Source: Hedera helix
Lineage: Eukaryota > Streptophyta > Magnoliopsida > Apiales > Araliaceae
Direction: 5' to 3'
DNA length: 64,000 bases
NCBI GenBank assembly: GCA_947179155.2
Contig: OX359266.1
Location: forward strand, 1,608,237-1,672,236
This document shows, in pieces, positions 49,082 to 61,900 of the stretch; the stretch's first letter is position 1; each line of letters begins with the position of its first letter. Both the position numbers and the translations under genes were made by a program. The notes under the pieces were generated by a model. It searched no databases, was not told the origin of the DNA, and saw only the letters and a program-made list of their open reading frames with translations.

Positions 49082-50650
49082 TTTGTGGATTTTTACAAGT
49101 AATAATTGATTAATGGGAACGATAGGTATAGAACATAGGCACTTGGGAGGTTTATTACGACTAGACTTGCTGAAATATTTTCAAAGAAGAGGGAAAAAGG
49201 AAGGGAATTTGTCGGAGCGTGAAAAATAGCGGGCACGGCCCTCCAATATAGCAACGTTGAACCCATACCCAATTCGAGATGGTGGACCCACCGATTAATT
49301 TTCTTTACCTAATAAATATTTTAAGCTCATCTGCACCATATGCACACATACTTATCCTTTCCAAAAAATTAATTTAACCTGATTTTTTCTCCTTAATTAA
49401 TTTATAAAGTTTTAATTTTAAAAATTGATAGAAATTTTTTTTGCAATTGATTAGTGTAGTAGTTGATATTGTAAATTATTTAAATAATAATATTAAATAT
49501 AAAATTATTATTTTAAAAATAAAAATAAATTTACATGATAATTTAAATTTTAATATTTCGCAAATTAATTAAGATCAGGTAAAACTCTTTTTGTGATGGG
49601 AGGTATAAAAATAATTTTTTTAAATTATGAAACTACCACTATTTGCCAAATATTTTTTTTAACGGCGAAACTAATTTTTAAAAAGCTCTATTTGAACCAA
49701 GTTTTAACTAAATCCAAAACAAAACAGACCTCACGGACCTCCCAAATTATTTCACTTATAAGGCTAACAAAAAAAAAATAAGAAATTATTTTCATCCATT
49801 ACCAAAAAAATAAAAAATATTTTCAACTGAAATAAACGAATAAGTATAAATATTACATCAAACACTATAATTATCTATATTATTAAAAAATAAAATGTAA
49901 CATTAAAATTCGTATCATACTCTATTTTTTAATAATGTAAATAAATATAATATTTAATTATTATGTACGTAAACTTAACCAAAATAAACAGATGATAGAA
50001 TTGTTTTAGGCCAAAAAATAAAGTCGTACACAGTTGAATGTTTTAACTATTTGATATTGGTGTAAAGAAGACCACTCAAGCTGCGCTATCAGAGTTCAAA
50101 GTTCAAACAGAAAACTCGTACTAGAAGCAACCAAATAAAATAAAATAAAGGATTTGGCTGTCCAAGTACCCACATCATTTCATTTTTCTTTTGTTTTACT
50201 TGTGGACCAGTTGGTCAAAATCTAAAACACTGATCCAGGAAGTCCCACAACTTGGCTATACCCCAGTCCATGCCAGAAAACTATCAAGCAGTTCCTTCCA
50301 TCTACTACCCCCCATCCATGATCTGGTCTATCCTTTTAATTTCTATTCTTTTTTCCGGTAGAAATAAACCATAATAAAAAAGTCAAGGTCCACAGTACAA
50401 GTAGAAAAAAGTCTTGCAGATATTGCAATTTTGTTAATTGAGAAAAGAAGGTGAATCCTCCTCCTATACTGAATGTTTCGAGTAACTGATAACCCCGAAT
50501 CAGCAAATTATAACAAATACATTGTACATCAAAATGAAGACGTTCAAATGCTCCACTTCTTCAACCGAAGACAATACATTTATTAAAGGAGCCACAAATC
50601 CAAAAGCTTTCTGGCTTTTACAGAAGCTTGTTTTGACGAAAGAAAATTAT
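49082..50650. other. Intergenic region upstream of VGT1 and downstream of NDUFA12
   Basis: It contains the VGT1 promoter side (49082-49300) and a long AT-rich stretch. No protein-coding or RNA gene was recognised. Confidence 0.5.
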
Positions 50651-53600
50651 TTAGGCCTTTGTTGGCTGCCAGGATTGATACCTGGTCCAGTCTCTCTGCC
50701 CAGCATGGAGGGTGTGTCCCTTAGAATGGTATATATGCTCTTCACCCTCTCCTGATAAGTTCTCCTTGTGGTCCAAACCATACCTCTTTGGTTTCAGCAT
50801 TAGCAACTGCAAGATAGATACGTATTTTGTTATTGCTCAGCATTTCCACATAATAAAATAGTTGTAATTATTTCAGATTAAGTTCAGAAAAACGACTGAC
50901 CTCATCTCCTGTGTGATCTGTTATAAAGTGGAGCCACCCATGCCATTCAGGTGGGACCTGAGAAGCATTGTAGCGACCCTTCGACGCATATTCCACCCAC
51001 CTATGTCTTCCTGCAAAACAAATGTAGGACAAAACTTGATAACTTTTTCTTTTCTTGTTGGAGATCGATTAGTATATCCTTTATTGAAGCATTATTATAC
51101 ATAATTCAACAAATCTACTTGTATATACAGGAAAGCAACTGATAATATTAGATGTAAATCATGTAATCAATCAACGGCCGGGTAGAATCTTGGTGAAAGA
51201 CTTAAAAGGAATCTTGGTGAAAGATGTAGCCGGTAGCAATAAATATGAGAGGGAGGGGGCGAGGGAGAGTTGTGCCGGACCAGTACAGAAAATGGCTTTA
51301 TAAAATATCTGACATCTGTCAAACAACAAAATCAGTAGAGCATAAAGGTAGCTAAGCTGTTTTGCTCCTGAAGTTAGCCAAGGTATTGTATGAAGCTTCT
51401 GCTCGTACTAATACAATAATTGAAGGGATGAAAACGTAATGACACCACAATTTATATGAACCCTTTTATTTGGTTAGTAGAAACTTTAAAAAATAAATGA
51501 AGAAAAGATATTGAATGTTTCCAATATCTCAGTAAATTATCACAAGGAAACATAAATATTTTTTGTATGATAGTCATTATGTTTTGTCCTCCGATATAGT
51601 TAGGGAAAAGAAATGGTACGAAGGGTAAGAATTTAGGCAACCGCCTGTTTTAAATTTCATAATTTTTCATTATAATTTCCTATCCATTACCCCTTCCCAT
51701 TTGTAAACATTAAGACACCTGGCCCACCCAGAGTGGATTTTCTGCATCAACATCTCATAAGATGAAATCATTGGAATGTGAGTTAATAATCATTTCCTGA
51801 TAACAGAAGTACACACACACACATATATATATATGGTTGATTGCATGCATAGATGAGATGATTGACATTTGAAAGAAGGAATTTCAGAAGTAAACCAACA
51901 CGAAAGGTAATTCTGGGTTTTCATAATCTATATATATGTGACAACAAAAATAAAAAAGAGAAAGCAGTATTCACCGTATTGAGTGTCTCCAAGTTTCTCA
52001 TAGTATTTGTTGCCAAATTTATCGACACCCACGACCGTTGCACCTATATTATGAAGCTTTGTTTGCCTGCAACAATAACAACACGCACAAACTTTGTGGA
52101 CATCAAATGTGGCAATAAAAATTAAGACATTATTTGGCCAGATGCTGCAAATTTCATATGCATAACCCCCGCCCCCGGGCAGTCCCGTATGCATAAAAAA
52201 CAAAAAAACAACCATGGGGGGATACAGAACATGATAGAAAAAATGATTCAAAAATACATGTCGGTAATCAAAGGAAATGCTAAGGTGGAAAGGATTATCC
52301 TATTTTACCATATTTCTGGAAGATCACTGTACGGAATCTCACTAACCAAAATTTCTAAAACTCACTATCATTGTCACCTGATGCCCAAGTCATACCAGCC
52401 CCGTAATAAGCATTCATTAACCAAAGAAACTGAGGTTAGATTTTCCCACCTATAGTACGCGTGATGCAATCATGAACAGAGAACAGTTTTAAGAATTCAT
52501 ATCTATGAAGAAGGCATCTACTGGCCACTATGTTAAGACATCTCCTACTTTCTTCACATGGACTTTATCTCATGTGTCATGACAAAAAATTTAAGACATC
52601 CATATGCTGATATGCAGTAAAAATTATCACTTCTCTCATATTGATTTGCTTGACGAGCTAAATATGTTAAATTCAAGACTAGAGAGTCCTCCTTTGCTGC
52701 TTATTCACCAGCATCAAGAGAGGGAATATATAGCCACCAAGTTTTCACCAAACTCTATATCCACCCTAAAAGGCCACAAATGAGCATGGAAAAATATGGA
52801 CGAAAAAAGAAACATGACTTGCCCCATATGTCTGCACTTTTTTGGCTGTCTTGTGTGTGAGAGAGAGAGATGAAGGTACCAAGTCTTCTCATTAATTATC
52901 TCACATACTTCATTCATTTATTTGCTGATACAAGAATACTTCTACATTAATGTCTTTCAATAAGTAAAGGCTTACAAGCGCGTGTAAGGAGTTTTACTTA
53001 CAAAAGGTTTCCATCTGCAAGGCACTTCCTGTAAATTTATACAAAATAGATGAACGGTTAATAAAGATTATGAAATAAATCTACCAAAAAATGTATGAGA
53101 ATTTTCAAGTATGTACAACAAGGGGCTTTATATCTATAAATAAAAAAGGGGGGCTATATTATACTAGTTTCTAAAATAAATATGCTAACACTGGAAATGC
53201 AACCACAACTGAATCACTTTTATTGGCATGTACTATCAGGGCTCTCCAACTTAAATGTTAATATTCTGAAAACAGAATATTTGTGTCCTCACCATTAACA
53301 ATATATGGTTGTCCTCATAATGAGTTGTTCTGTATCCCATTTTGCAAATTTACTAGTTATTTTATAAATAAATACTAGGCTGCAAATTTGTTGTGACCTT
53401 TTAATTTAAAAACACCCACAATATTCAGTAGTAGGTGCCTGGGTTACACCACAATAGCTCAAATGCCCAATTTTATGCATAAAATACAGATTCTAGTTTC
53501 ACACCCAAAACATAACCCCATTAGAATCTCAAATGCAAAGGTATGGATGGCGAATGCAAAATTGTAACAGAAACAAGATTTAGCCAGCATTGCTAATGAT

Positions 53601-54282
53601 TTAAACAAAAACTACCGGTAAGGCCAACAAAGTTTTTAAAACCTCGATAAGAGTATGATCTATTGCTATATACTAATGCACATTATACAGCCCTTTAGTT
53701 TGATTTTCATTTGAGTAGCTAAGACTTTACATTAAACAAATGCCAAAGCTATAAAGATATTCAGCAGCTTGAATAAGTGATAAAAATCTATTGCAATTAT
53801 TAATCTTGCATCTTCTGGTGTTTTATAGCCCTATAAATCAAAATAAAAAATTACAACCAGAAAAAGGTGACCCACATAAAAATGTGATTGTTAAGTGAGG
53901 AATAAGTTCATTGTGTGATTCAAAAACAGAAACAGTAAATTATGTATAAATCATAAAAAATAATAATACTAATTGCTTTCTCCATGCTTTGTCAGATTCT
54001 CCGCAATCAAATCCACCACAAACCTGATAAACTGCCTAGAATTGAGGTAGAATTAGGTCATTAATTCAACCGTAAATTATCCAGAATAATTAACTCATAA
54101 ATGAAAATTTGAAACAACCGATAGAAAAGAAAAAAAAAAGATGCATCAGATAAATATATACAAAAAAGAAGCAATTGGGAAAAGCAGACTAACAGGTATC
54201 CTTCATCTTTGAGCTCCCTGACGAAGTTTCCGACGCCTTTCTCCCTGATCGACTTCAACACGTTCTTCAACACCGACGCCAT
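50651..54282 (-). CDS. NADH dehydrogenase (complex I) subunit NDUFA12 / B17.2
   Basis: Five minus-strand exons (54282-54194, 53028-53002, 52066-51975, 51010-50901, 50806-50651) join into 157 residues. Exon 2 is a micro-exon of 27 nt, but phases 2, 2, 1 and 0 match throughout. The sequence holds the family core: GVGNFVRELKDEGYL, HNIGATVVGVDKFGNKYYEK, LGDTQYGRHRWVEYA, VPPEWHGWLHFITDHTGDE and the C-terminal HTLHAGQRDWTRYQSW. NDUFA12 is a small accessory subunit on the matrix arm of mitochondrial complex I, near the N module, and is needed for assembly or stability. There is no typical cleavable presequence, as in other B17.2 proteins. A GGCCCA site II motif (54370-54375) lies upstream, as in many plant genes for respiratory components. 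Confidence 0.94.
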
Positions 54283-54369
54283 GCCTCTACTTTCCCTTCT
54301 GGAACAATTTTATATTTCATACAGGCAGGGCAGGGGTAGAAAGAAGAAAAAAAAGGAAGGCCGGGCTTT

Positions 54370-54375
54370 GGCCCA
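54370..54375 (-). promoter_or_regulatory. Site II (GGCCCA) motif upstream of NDUFA12
   Basis: GGCCCA lies about 90 bp before the ATG. Such elements recur in plant promoters of mitochondrial and ribosomal genes; the function here is inferred. Confidence 0.35.
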
Positions 54376-54828
54376 AAACAGGAGGACTGAAGTTGACATG
54401 TGGCTTCGGGCTTTCAGGCCTGTTTGCACTCTTCATATTAAGCTCTTAAATGTATTAAATTAATTTATACTTTTATTTCAAATATATAAAAGTAACATAA
54501 AGATGAAATCCAAATAACTTAAAATTTTATTATTTAAAAATTAAGAAATATATATCACGTGAATTAAAAATATAAATAATTATGTAAATTGCAGTAGATA
54601 TCAAGCATAATCACATGAATCGTGAATGAGATAATACAAATAAATAATATAACTATAAATTAAATGTGTAAATGTATTTACAAGTAAATAAATAAATGTT
54701 TAATTTTGTTTAATAACTATTCCTTAAATTGTCTCGAGTAAAAATAAAGAGAGTTGATATTTTTACAAGAAAAATTAATAATTTCGTAAGATTTCACTAA
54801 CGTAAAAATAAATTTTACTTATTATTTA
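54376..54828. other. AT-rich spacer between NDUFA12 and the retroelement array
   Basis: AT-rich sequence with no gene or repeat recognised. Confidence 0.5.
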
Positions 54829-55149
54829 TGTAAGACCCCGAATTTTATGAAATATAAAATTTAATTTTTCTTCATATATTTTTTTCATAAAATAGTAAGT
54901 GGTTAAATTGACGAAATTGAAAGTTAAGGATGTTATGTGCAAATTTTATTTTGTCGGACAATATTCGTTTTGTCGGGGAATATTCGAGTCGTACGACGGC
55001 GCCGAAATAACTAATTACTGGTGGACCCCACAACGGAATATTTGTCGGATATAGAAAACGACAGAAGTAACCTTTTTAAATAAAAATAGTCAACGGTGTT
55101 AACTGTTAAAATACTGATGATAAAAGAATAGTAACATACGATAATTTAT
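54829..55149 (+). mobile_element. Inverted, older LTR fragment at the array border
   Basis: It starts TGTAAGACCCCG and corresponds, in the opposite orientation, to the first 320 or so bases of the array LTR (reverse complement of about 58320-58636). It shares TTTTGTCGGACAATATTCG, GTACGACGGCGCCG and GGAATATTTGTCGGATATAG. It differs at roughly one base in ten and lacks one GAATATTCG.. subrepeat. It is cut off exactly where the array begins. Confidence 0.85.
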
Positions 55150-55717
55150 TGTGACGCCCCCAAATCTGGGCCCACACAGCCCAAACTTGAGTCGTCAAAA
55201 GACTACAACAAAATTATTACAACAAAGCACAACGTACTACAATACAGTGTATAATAATACACAACTAAGTCTTCACTATTATTGCCACACTATTTTACAA
55301 AACGTGAAGACTATGATAACTATTCCTCGGACCCTCACTCCATTCCCCGGCTAGACCCTGTTATGTTTTCATCTCCTGTTGAAAAACAATGGAACAAAAG
55401 AAAGGGTGAGCTCAAATAGCCCAGTAAAGAATATCATGACTAAGATAATGACGAATAAATTATCATTAGTCTTCAACAGTTGAGTTCTTGATAGAATACA
55501 ATAGACTACAAGGTTTATATCAAAAACTGCAGTTAAATTCTTAAACAACGTTCAGATCAATAATAGCAGCGGAATGAGCAATCTATTAGAAGAATAATGC
55601 AGACTATAATGTCCACTCGCTTCTCTTTTTCGTAAAAACATCATCAACTTTTATCATCTGAAATACCATTAGTCATGATAATATAAATTCACAGTTCCTG
55701 ATCATAATCATGCACAT

Positions 55718-55945
55718 CAACAGTTCATCTTTGCACTACGGGCCAAAGATATTCAATATAGCACCAACGGTCATGATTATACCAGATTCAGCCTTTGGTC
55801 ATAATCATACCAAACAACAGTTCATCTTTGCACTACGGGCCAAAGATATTCAATATAGTACCAACGGTCATGATTATACCAGATTCAGCCTTTGGTCATA
55901 ATCATACCAAGCAACAGTTCATCTTTGCACTACGGGCCAAAGAGA
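55718..55945. repeat. 97-bp tandem repeats inside the LTR
   Basis: CAACAGTTCATCTTTGCACT begins at 55718, 55815 and 55912, giving about 2.4 copies. The same block recurs in LTR 2 (+3775) and LTR 3 (+7550). Confidence 0.9.
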
Positions 55946-56439
55946 ACATTCACCACGTGCCATAAAAGACACCGAACAGATGTATCGCCTTTAACCTATT
56001 ATATCGCCTTTAACCTATCATCTGTTCAACAAATATATCACATCTGTGCCCCCGGCCACAGATATTCACAACAGCTTGATTTTTGGATGATTAGAATGAT
56101 ATAAATGATGAACAGAAGAAATAGGATAACAATAAGTATCGGAAGTTTACTTTGTACAGATTCAAATAATATCCAAATTGTCAACATGATGTGGAGTGAA
56201 ATTTAAAAATGATATTCAAGATCCACAGTTCAGAATAACGGTTACAATTCAATAGAAAGGTTCACGTAAATAGGAAGGTTCAGTTGAAATAATGAAGTTC
56301 AACTATTATGGAACATATAATATTTTCAGGAATTATAGAAGCAATAGTTCCATAATAAATTTCGATTTAGGAGTATGAAAGAAAATAATATCCCTTACCG
56401 TAGCAGGTTTAATTAACAAAAGGTGAAGGAAATTAATAC

Positions 56440-56710
56440 AAAGGGTTATTCACCAACAGGCGGCAATCCGCTCCGTAAGGTTATTCCCACAATTTAATAG
56501 AATTTGAGTACAAAGAGTTATTCACCAAACAGGCGGCAATCCGCTCCGTAAGGTTATTCCCACAATTTAATAGAATTTGAGTACAAAGAGTTATTCACCA
56601 AACAGGCGGCAATCCGCTCCGTAAGGTTATTCTCAGAGATTAATAATGAATGAATACGAAAGGTTATTCACCAACAGGCGGCAATCCGCTCCGTAAGGTT
56701 ATTCCCACAA
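56440..56710. repeat. Four 72-73-bp tandem repeats inside the LTR
   Basis: CGGCAATCCGCTCCGTAAGG occurs at 56461, 56534, 56607 and 56679. GCGG-CAAT-CCGC forms a small hairpin in each copy. It is repeated in LTR 2 and just beyond the window's end in LTR 3. Confidence 0.9.
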
Positions 56711-57484
56711 TTTAATACATGGAAATAAAAGGCACGTCTTATGAGTAAGGAAGAAACAATATTATTATCGAGAATCAAATAATGATAATCCCTTACCATA
56801 GTATGTTTGAATAATGGAAGATGAAAAAGATGGTATCCCTTACCGTAGTAAGTTTTAATAATAGAAAATGAAAGAAGATGACATTCCTTACCGTAATAAA
56901 TTTAAGAGTGTGAAAAGAATGATATTCCTTACCTTGATATTGTGAAACAAGTTTATAGCCGAACAAATCCTTCCTTGTTTGTAGCAGTAAGGAATCTGAC
57001 TTTTGAGTCTTCTAGAGTTTTTAAAATCTCTTTATGCTTTTAAAATAATGTTACTCTCGGAAAGATAGACGGCATAGACTCAAGAATCACTCAATTCGGA
57101 GTTAATATGAATGAGTTATGAATTTTCAAAACTAAGACTGAAAATAGTGACGAAAATCAGAATAGGTTACGGTTTTTAGTATTTTAAGGCATGAAGATGA
57201 TTTCAGATGACTTTTCTTCCTTCTTCAAAGTTGTAGAGGACGAAAAACTGAAGAGACAGGCTTTTAATTCATTAAATTCTGACAAATAATGAATTTACTA
57301 CGATTTTTCGAAAGAGTTACTGTACATAAGAAAATTCCACTCGGGAATTCAAAGAAGAATGCAAAAGATTTCAAAACTAGGAATGACTTAAGAACACTTA
57401 GAGAGAACTTACACAAAAAGTATTTAGAGAGAGAAAGAAAGAACAAGTAAGGAAGTTTATGAAAAATCCTTAAGTTAAAGCTTC

Positions 57485-57492
57485 TATTTATA
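57485..57492 (-). promoter_or_regulatory. TATA box of LTR 1 (minus strand)
   Basis: The minus strand reads GGCTATAAATAGAAG, a near-ideal plant TATA box, about 1.15 kb inside the LTR from its start. Transcription from it would run toward the LTR end and the neighbouring primer site. The second copy is at 61260-61267. Confidence 0.6.
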
Positions 57493-57579
57493 GCCAAAAA
57501 TCTTATCATTCATTTAATCTAAACCATTCATTTAAAGATCATCTTTTAATCTACACCATCCATTTCAAATATTATATTA

Positions 57580-57840
57580 TCTTTAATCTACACCATTCAT
57601 TTCATATCACCTAATAATCACCTAACTTTATATTATAAACAAATCAATTTAATTATTCAACAACAATTCACACTTTAATCTACACCATTCATTTCATATC
57701 ACCTAATAATCACCTAACTTTATATTATAAACAAATCAATTCAATTATTCAACAATAATTCACACTTTAATCTACACCATTCATTTCATATCACCTAATA
57801 ATCACCTAACTTTATATTATAAACAAATAACTTTATCAAT
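57580..57840. repeat. Three 92-bp tandem repeats inside the LTR
   Basis: CTACACCATTCATTTCATAT starts at 57588, 57680 and 57772. Each copy continues through CACCTAATAATCACCTAAC. They lie in the U3 part, upstream of the TATA box on the minus strand. Confidence 0.9.
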
Positions 57841-57959
57841 TCAATTATTATGACTAATTGTTATAAATACAGTATAGTTAGCTCTTAGATATCAAGTCAA
57901 TAAATTAATGAAATACAATTGTTTAAATAACATCATAATAGAGATAATAATAATGTAAA

Positions 57960-58320
57960 ATAAAGCATACGTTACTGTGTAATGACAATTATTGATTCAA
58001 TAATGTGAATTACTGTGCATATGTTACTGTGACAATTATTAGGTTCAATAATTTTAAAAACAGTGCAACAACAATTATTGACTCAATGATATAAAATACA
58101 GTGTAATGACAATTATTAAATCAATAATGCAAAATACTGTGTAACAATAATTATTGAATTGATAATATAAAATATTATGCAGTGACAATTATCGATGAAA
58201 TGATGCGTAACAGTTACGGTGTCAATTATCAGACCAATAATATGAGACACTATGCAATACCGTGTGTTACTGTAGAGTACCGTGTGCTACAGAAAATACC
58301 ATAAACTACCGTATGCTACT
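57960..58320. repeat. Degenerate repeats of about 40 bp with AATTATT..AATAATT palindromes
   Basis: Variants of TGACAATTATTnAnTCAATAAT alternate with TACTGTG blocks about seven times. They are followed by TACCGTGTG/TACCGTATG motifs. This is the outer U3 region of the LTR. Confidence 0.7.
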
Positions 58321-58636
58321 ATTCTTTTATCACCGGTATTTTAACAGTTCCGTTGACTATTTTTATTTAAAAAGGTTACTTCTGTCGTTTTCTATATCCG
58401 ACAAATATTCCGTTGTGGGGTCCACCAATAATTTATTATTTCGGCGCCGTCGTACGGCACGAATATTCCCCGACCAAACGAATATTCCCCGACAAAGCGA
58501 ATATTGTCCGACAAAATAAAATTTGCAGATAACATCCTTAACTTTTAACTTGATCGATTTAACCACTTATTGTTTCAAAAAAAATATATATGAAGAAAAA
58601 TTAAATTTTGAATTTCATAAAATTTGGGGTCTTACA

Positions 58637-58924
58637 ACCTCCCCTCCTTATGAAATTTCGTCCGCGAAATTGACGTACCGGGCATTTCATAGTTATCCTC
58701 CTGATTTTCAGATGCCATACTAAATTGTGGTCACAAAATAATTGTTAGTTCAAACAAACTGACCCATCACTTCCTGTTCCTACATTCAAATCGATTCATT
58801 AGATAAAAAAAAAAAAATCTAATTTAGGTTGGACACACTAGTGATTGATTCTATTCGTCTCTCCCCTCCTAGTTCTAACCCCAGATCTCCATTAAAGACC
58901 ATATCCCTAAGCTCTGATACCAAC
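58637..58924 (-). mobile_element. Internal region 1 (288 bp) with primer site and polypurine tract
   Basis: On the minus strand, two bases after the LTR end comes TGGTATCAGAGC (58922-58911), complementary to the 3' end of initiator tRNA-Met. At the far end AAGGAGGGGAGGT (about 58649-58637) is the polypurine tract before the next LTR. Just before it the translation reads RNFIRRGGCKTP-like sequence, resembling the end of a gypsy-type polyprotein. Nothing else is encoded. Confidence 0.88.
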
Positions 58925-61900
58925 TGTGACGCCCCCAAATCTCGGCCCACACAGCCCAAACTTGAGTCGTCAAAAGACTACAACAAAATTATTACAACAA
59001 AGCACAACGTACTACAATACAGTGTATAATAATACACAACTAAGTCTTCACTATTATTGCCACACTATTTTACAAAACGTGAAGACTATGATAACTATTC
59101 CTCGGACCCTCACTCCATTCCCCGGCTAGACCCTGTTATGTTTTCATCTCCTGTTGAAAAACAATGGAACAAAAGAAAGGGTGAGCTCAAATAGCCCAGT
59201 AAAGAATATCATGACTAAGATAATGACGAATAAATTATCATTAGTCTTCAACAGTTGAGTTCTTGATAGAATACAATAGACTACAAGGTTTATATCAAAA
59301 ACTGCAGTTAAATTCTTAAACAACGTTCAGATCAATAATAGCAGCGGAATGAGCAATCTATTAGAAGAATAATGCAGACTATAATGTCCACTCGCTTCTC
59401 TTTTTCGTAAAAACATCATCAACTTTTATCATCTGAAATACCATTAGTCATGATAATATAAATTCACAGTTCCTGATCATAATCATGCACATCAACAGTT
59501 CATCTTTGCACTACGGGCCAAAGATATTCAATATAGCACCAACGGTCATGATTATACCAGATTCAGCCTTTGGTCATAATCATACCAAACAACAGTTCAT
59601 CTTTGCACTACGGGCCAAAGATATTCAATATAGTACCAACGGTCATGATTATACCAGATTCAGCCTTTGGTCATAATCATACCAAGCAACAGTTCATCTT
59701 TGCACTACGGGCCAAAGAGAACATTCACCACGTGCCATAAAAGACACCGAACAGATGTATCGCCTTTAACCTATTATATCGCCTTTAACCTATCATCTGT
59801 TCAACAAATATATCACATCTGTGCCCCCGGCCACAGATATTCACAACAGCTTGATTTTTGGATGATTAGAATGATATAAATGATGAACAGAAGAAATAGG
59901 ATAACAATAAGTATCGGAAGTTTACTTTGTACAGATTCAAATAATATCCAAATTGTCAACATGATGTGGAGTGAAATTTAAAAATGATATTCAAGATCCA
60001 CAGTTCAGAATAACGGTTACAATTCAATAGAAAGGTTCACGTAAATAGGAAGGTTCAGTTGAAATAATGAAGTTCAACTATTATGGAACATATAATATTT
60101 TCAGGAATTATAGAAGCAATAGTTCCATAATAAATTTCGATTTAGGAGTATGAAAGAAAATAATATCCCTTACCGTAGCAGGTTTAATTAACAAAAGGTG
60201 AAGGAAATTAATACAAAGGGTTATTCACCAACAGGCGGCAATCCGCTCCGTAAGGTTATTCCCACAATTTAATAGAATTTGAGTACAAAGAGTTATTCAC
60301 CAAACAGGCGGCAATCCGCTCCGTAAGGTTATTCCCACAATTTAATAGAATTTGAGTACAAAGAGTTATTCACCAAACAGGCGGCAATCCGCTCCGTAAG
60401 GTTATTCTCAGAGATTAATAATGAATGAATACGAAAGGTTATTCACCAACAGGCGGCAATCCGCTCCGTAAGGTTATTCCCACAATTTAATACATGGAAA
60501 TAAAAGGCACGTCTTATGAGTAAGGAAGAAACAATATTATTATCGAGAATCAAATAATGATAATCCCTTACCATAGTATGTTTGAATAATGGAAGATGAA
60601 AAAGATGGTATCCCTTACCGTAGTAAGTTTTAATAATAGAAAATGAAAGAAGATGACATTCCTTACCGTAATAAATTTAAGAGTGTGAAAAGAATGATAT
60701 TCCTTACCTTGATATTGTGAAACAAGTTTATAGCCGAACAAATCCTTCCTTGTTTGTAGCAGTAAGGAATCTGACTTTTGAGTCTTCTAGAGTTTTTAAA
60801 ATCTCTTTATGCTTTTAAAATAATGTTACTCTCGGAAAGATAGACGGCATAGACTCAAGAATCACTCAATTCGGAGTTAATATGAATGAGTTATGAATTT
60901 TCAAAACTAAGACTGAAAATAGTGACGAAAATCAGAATAGGTTACGGTTTTTAGTATTTTAAGGCATGAAGATGATTTCAGATGACTTTTCTTCCTTCTT
61001 CAAAGTTGTAGAGGACGAAAAACTGAAGAGACAGGCTTTTAATTCATTAAATTCTGACAAATAATGAATTTACTACGATTTTTCGAAAGAGTTAGTGTAC
61101 ATAAGAAAATTCCACTCGGGAATTCAAAGAAGAATGCAAAAGATTTCAAAACTAGGAATGACTTAAGAACACTTAGAGAGAACTTACACAAAAAGTATTT
61201 AGAGAGAGAAAGAAAGAACAAGTAAGGAAGTTTATGAAAAATCCTTAAGTTAAAGCTTCTATTTATAGCCAAAAATCTTATCATTCATTTAATCTAAACC
61301 ATTCATTTAAAGATCATCTTTTAATCTACACCATCCATTTCAAATATTATATTATCTTTAATCTACACCATTCATTTCATATCACCTAATAATCACCTAA
61401 CTTTATATTATAAACAAATCAATTTAATTATTCAACAACAATTCACACTTTAATCTACACCATTCATTTCATATCACCTAATAATCACCTAACTTTATAT
61501 TATAAACAAATCAATTCAATTATTCAACAATAATTCACACTTTAATCTACACCATTCATTTCATATCACCTAATAATCACCTAACTTTATATTATAAACA
61601 AATAACTTTATCAATTCAATTATTATGACTAATTGTTATAAATACAGTATAGTTAGCTCTTAGATATCAAGTCAATAAATTAATAAAATACAATTGTTTA
61701 AATAACATCATAATAGAGATAATAATAATGTAAAAGAAAGCATACGTTACTGTGTAATGACAATTATTGATTCAATAATGTGAATTACTGTGCATATGTT
61801 ACTGTGACAATTATTAGGTTCAATAATTTTAAAAACAGTGCAACAACAATTATTGACTCAATGATATAAAATACAGTGTAATGACAATTATTAAATCAAT

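Larger units (their letters stand above)
55150..58636 (-). mobile_element. LTR 1 of the tandem retroelement (3487 bp)
   Basis: On the minus strand it begins TGTAAGACCCC (58636) directly after a polypurine tract and ends ...GGGGGCGTCACA (55150), so it has TG..CA borders. It has no long open frame. It contains several internal tandem repeats and a TATA box, listed separately. LTRs this long next to such a small internal region are unusual. Confidence 0.9.

Noticed and set aside
56440..56710. Regularly spaced 72-73-bp repeats that could suggest a CRISPR-like array
   Set aside because: The sequence is a plant nuclear genome, the 'spacers' are also repeated, and the block belongs to an LTR.
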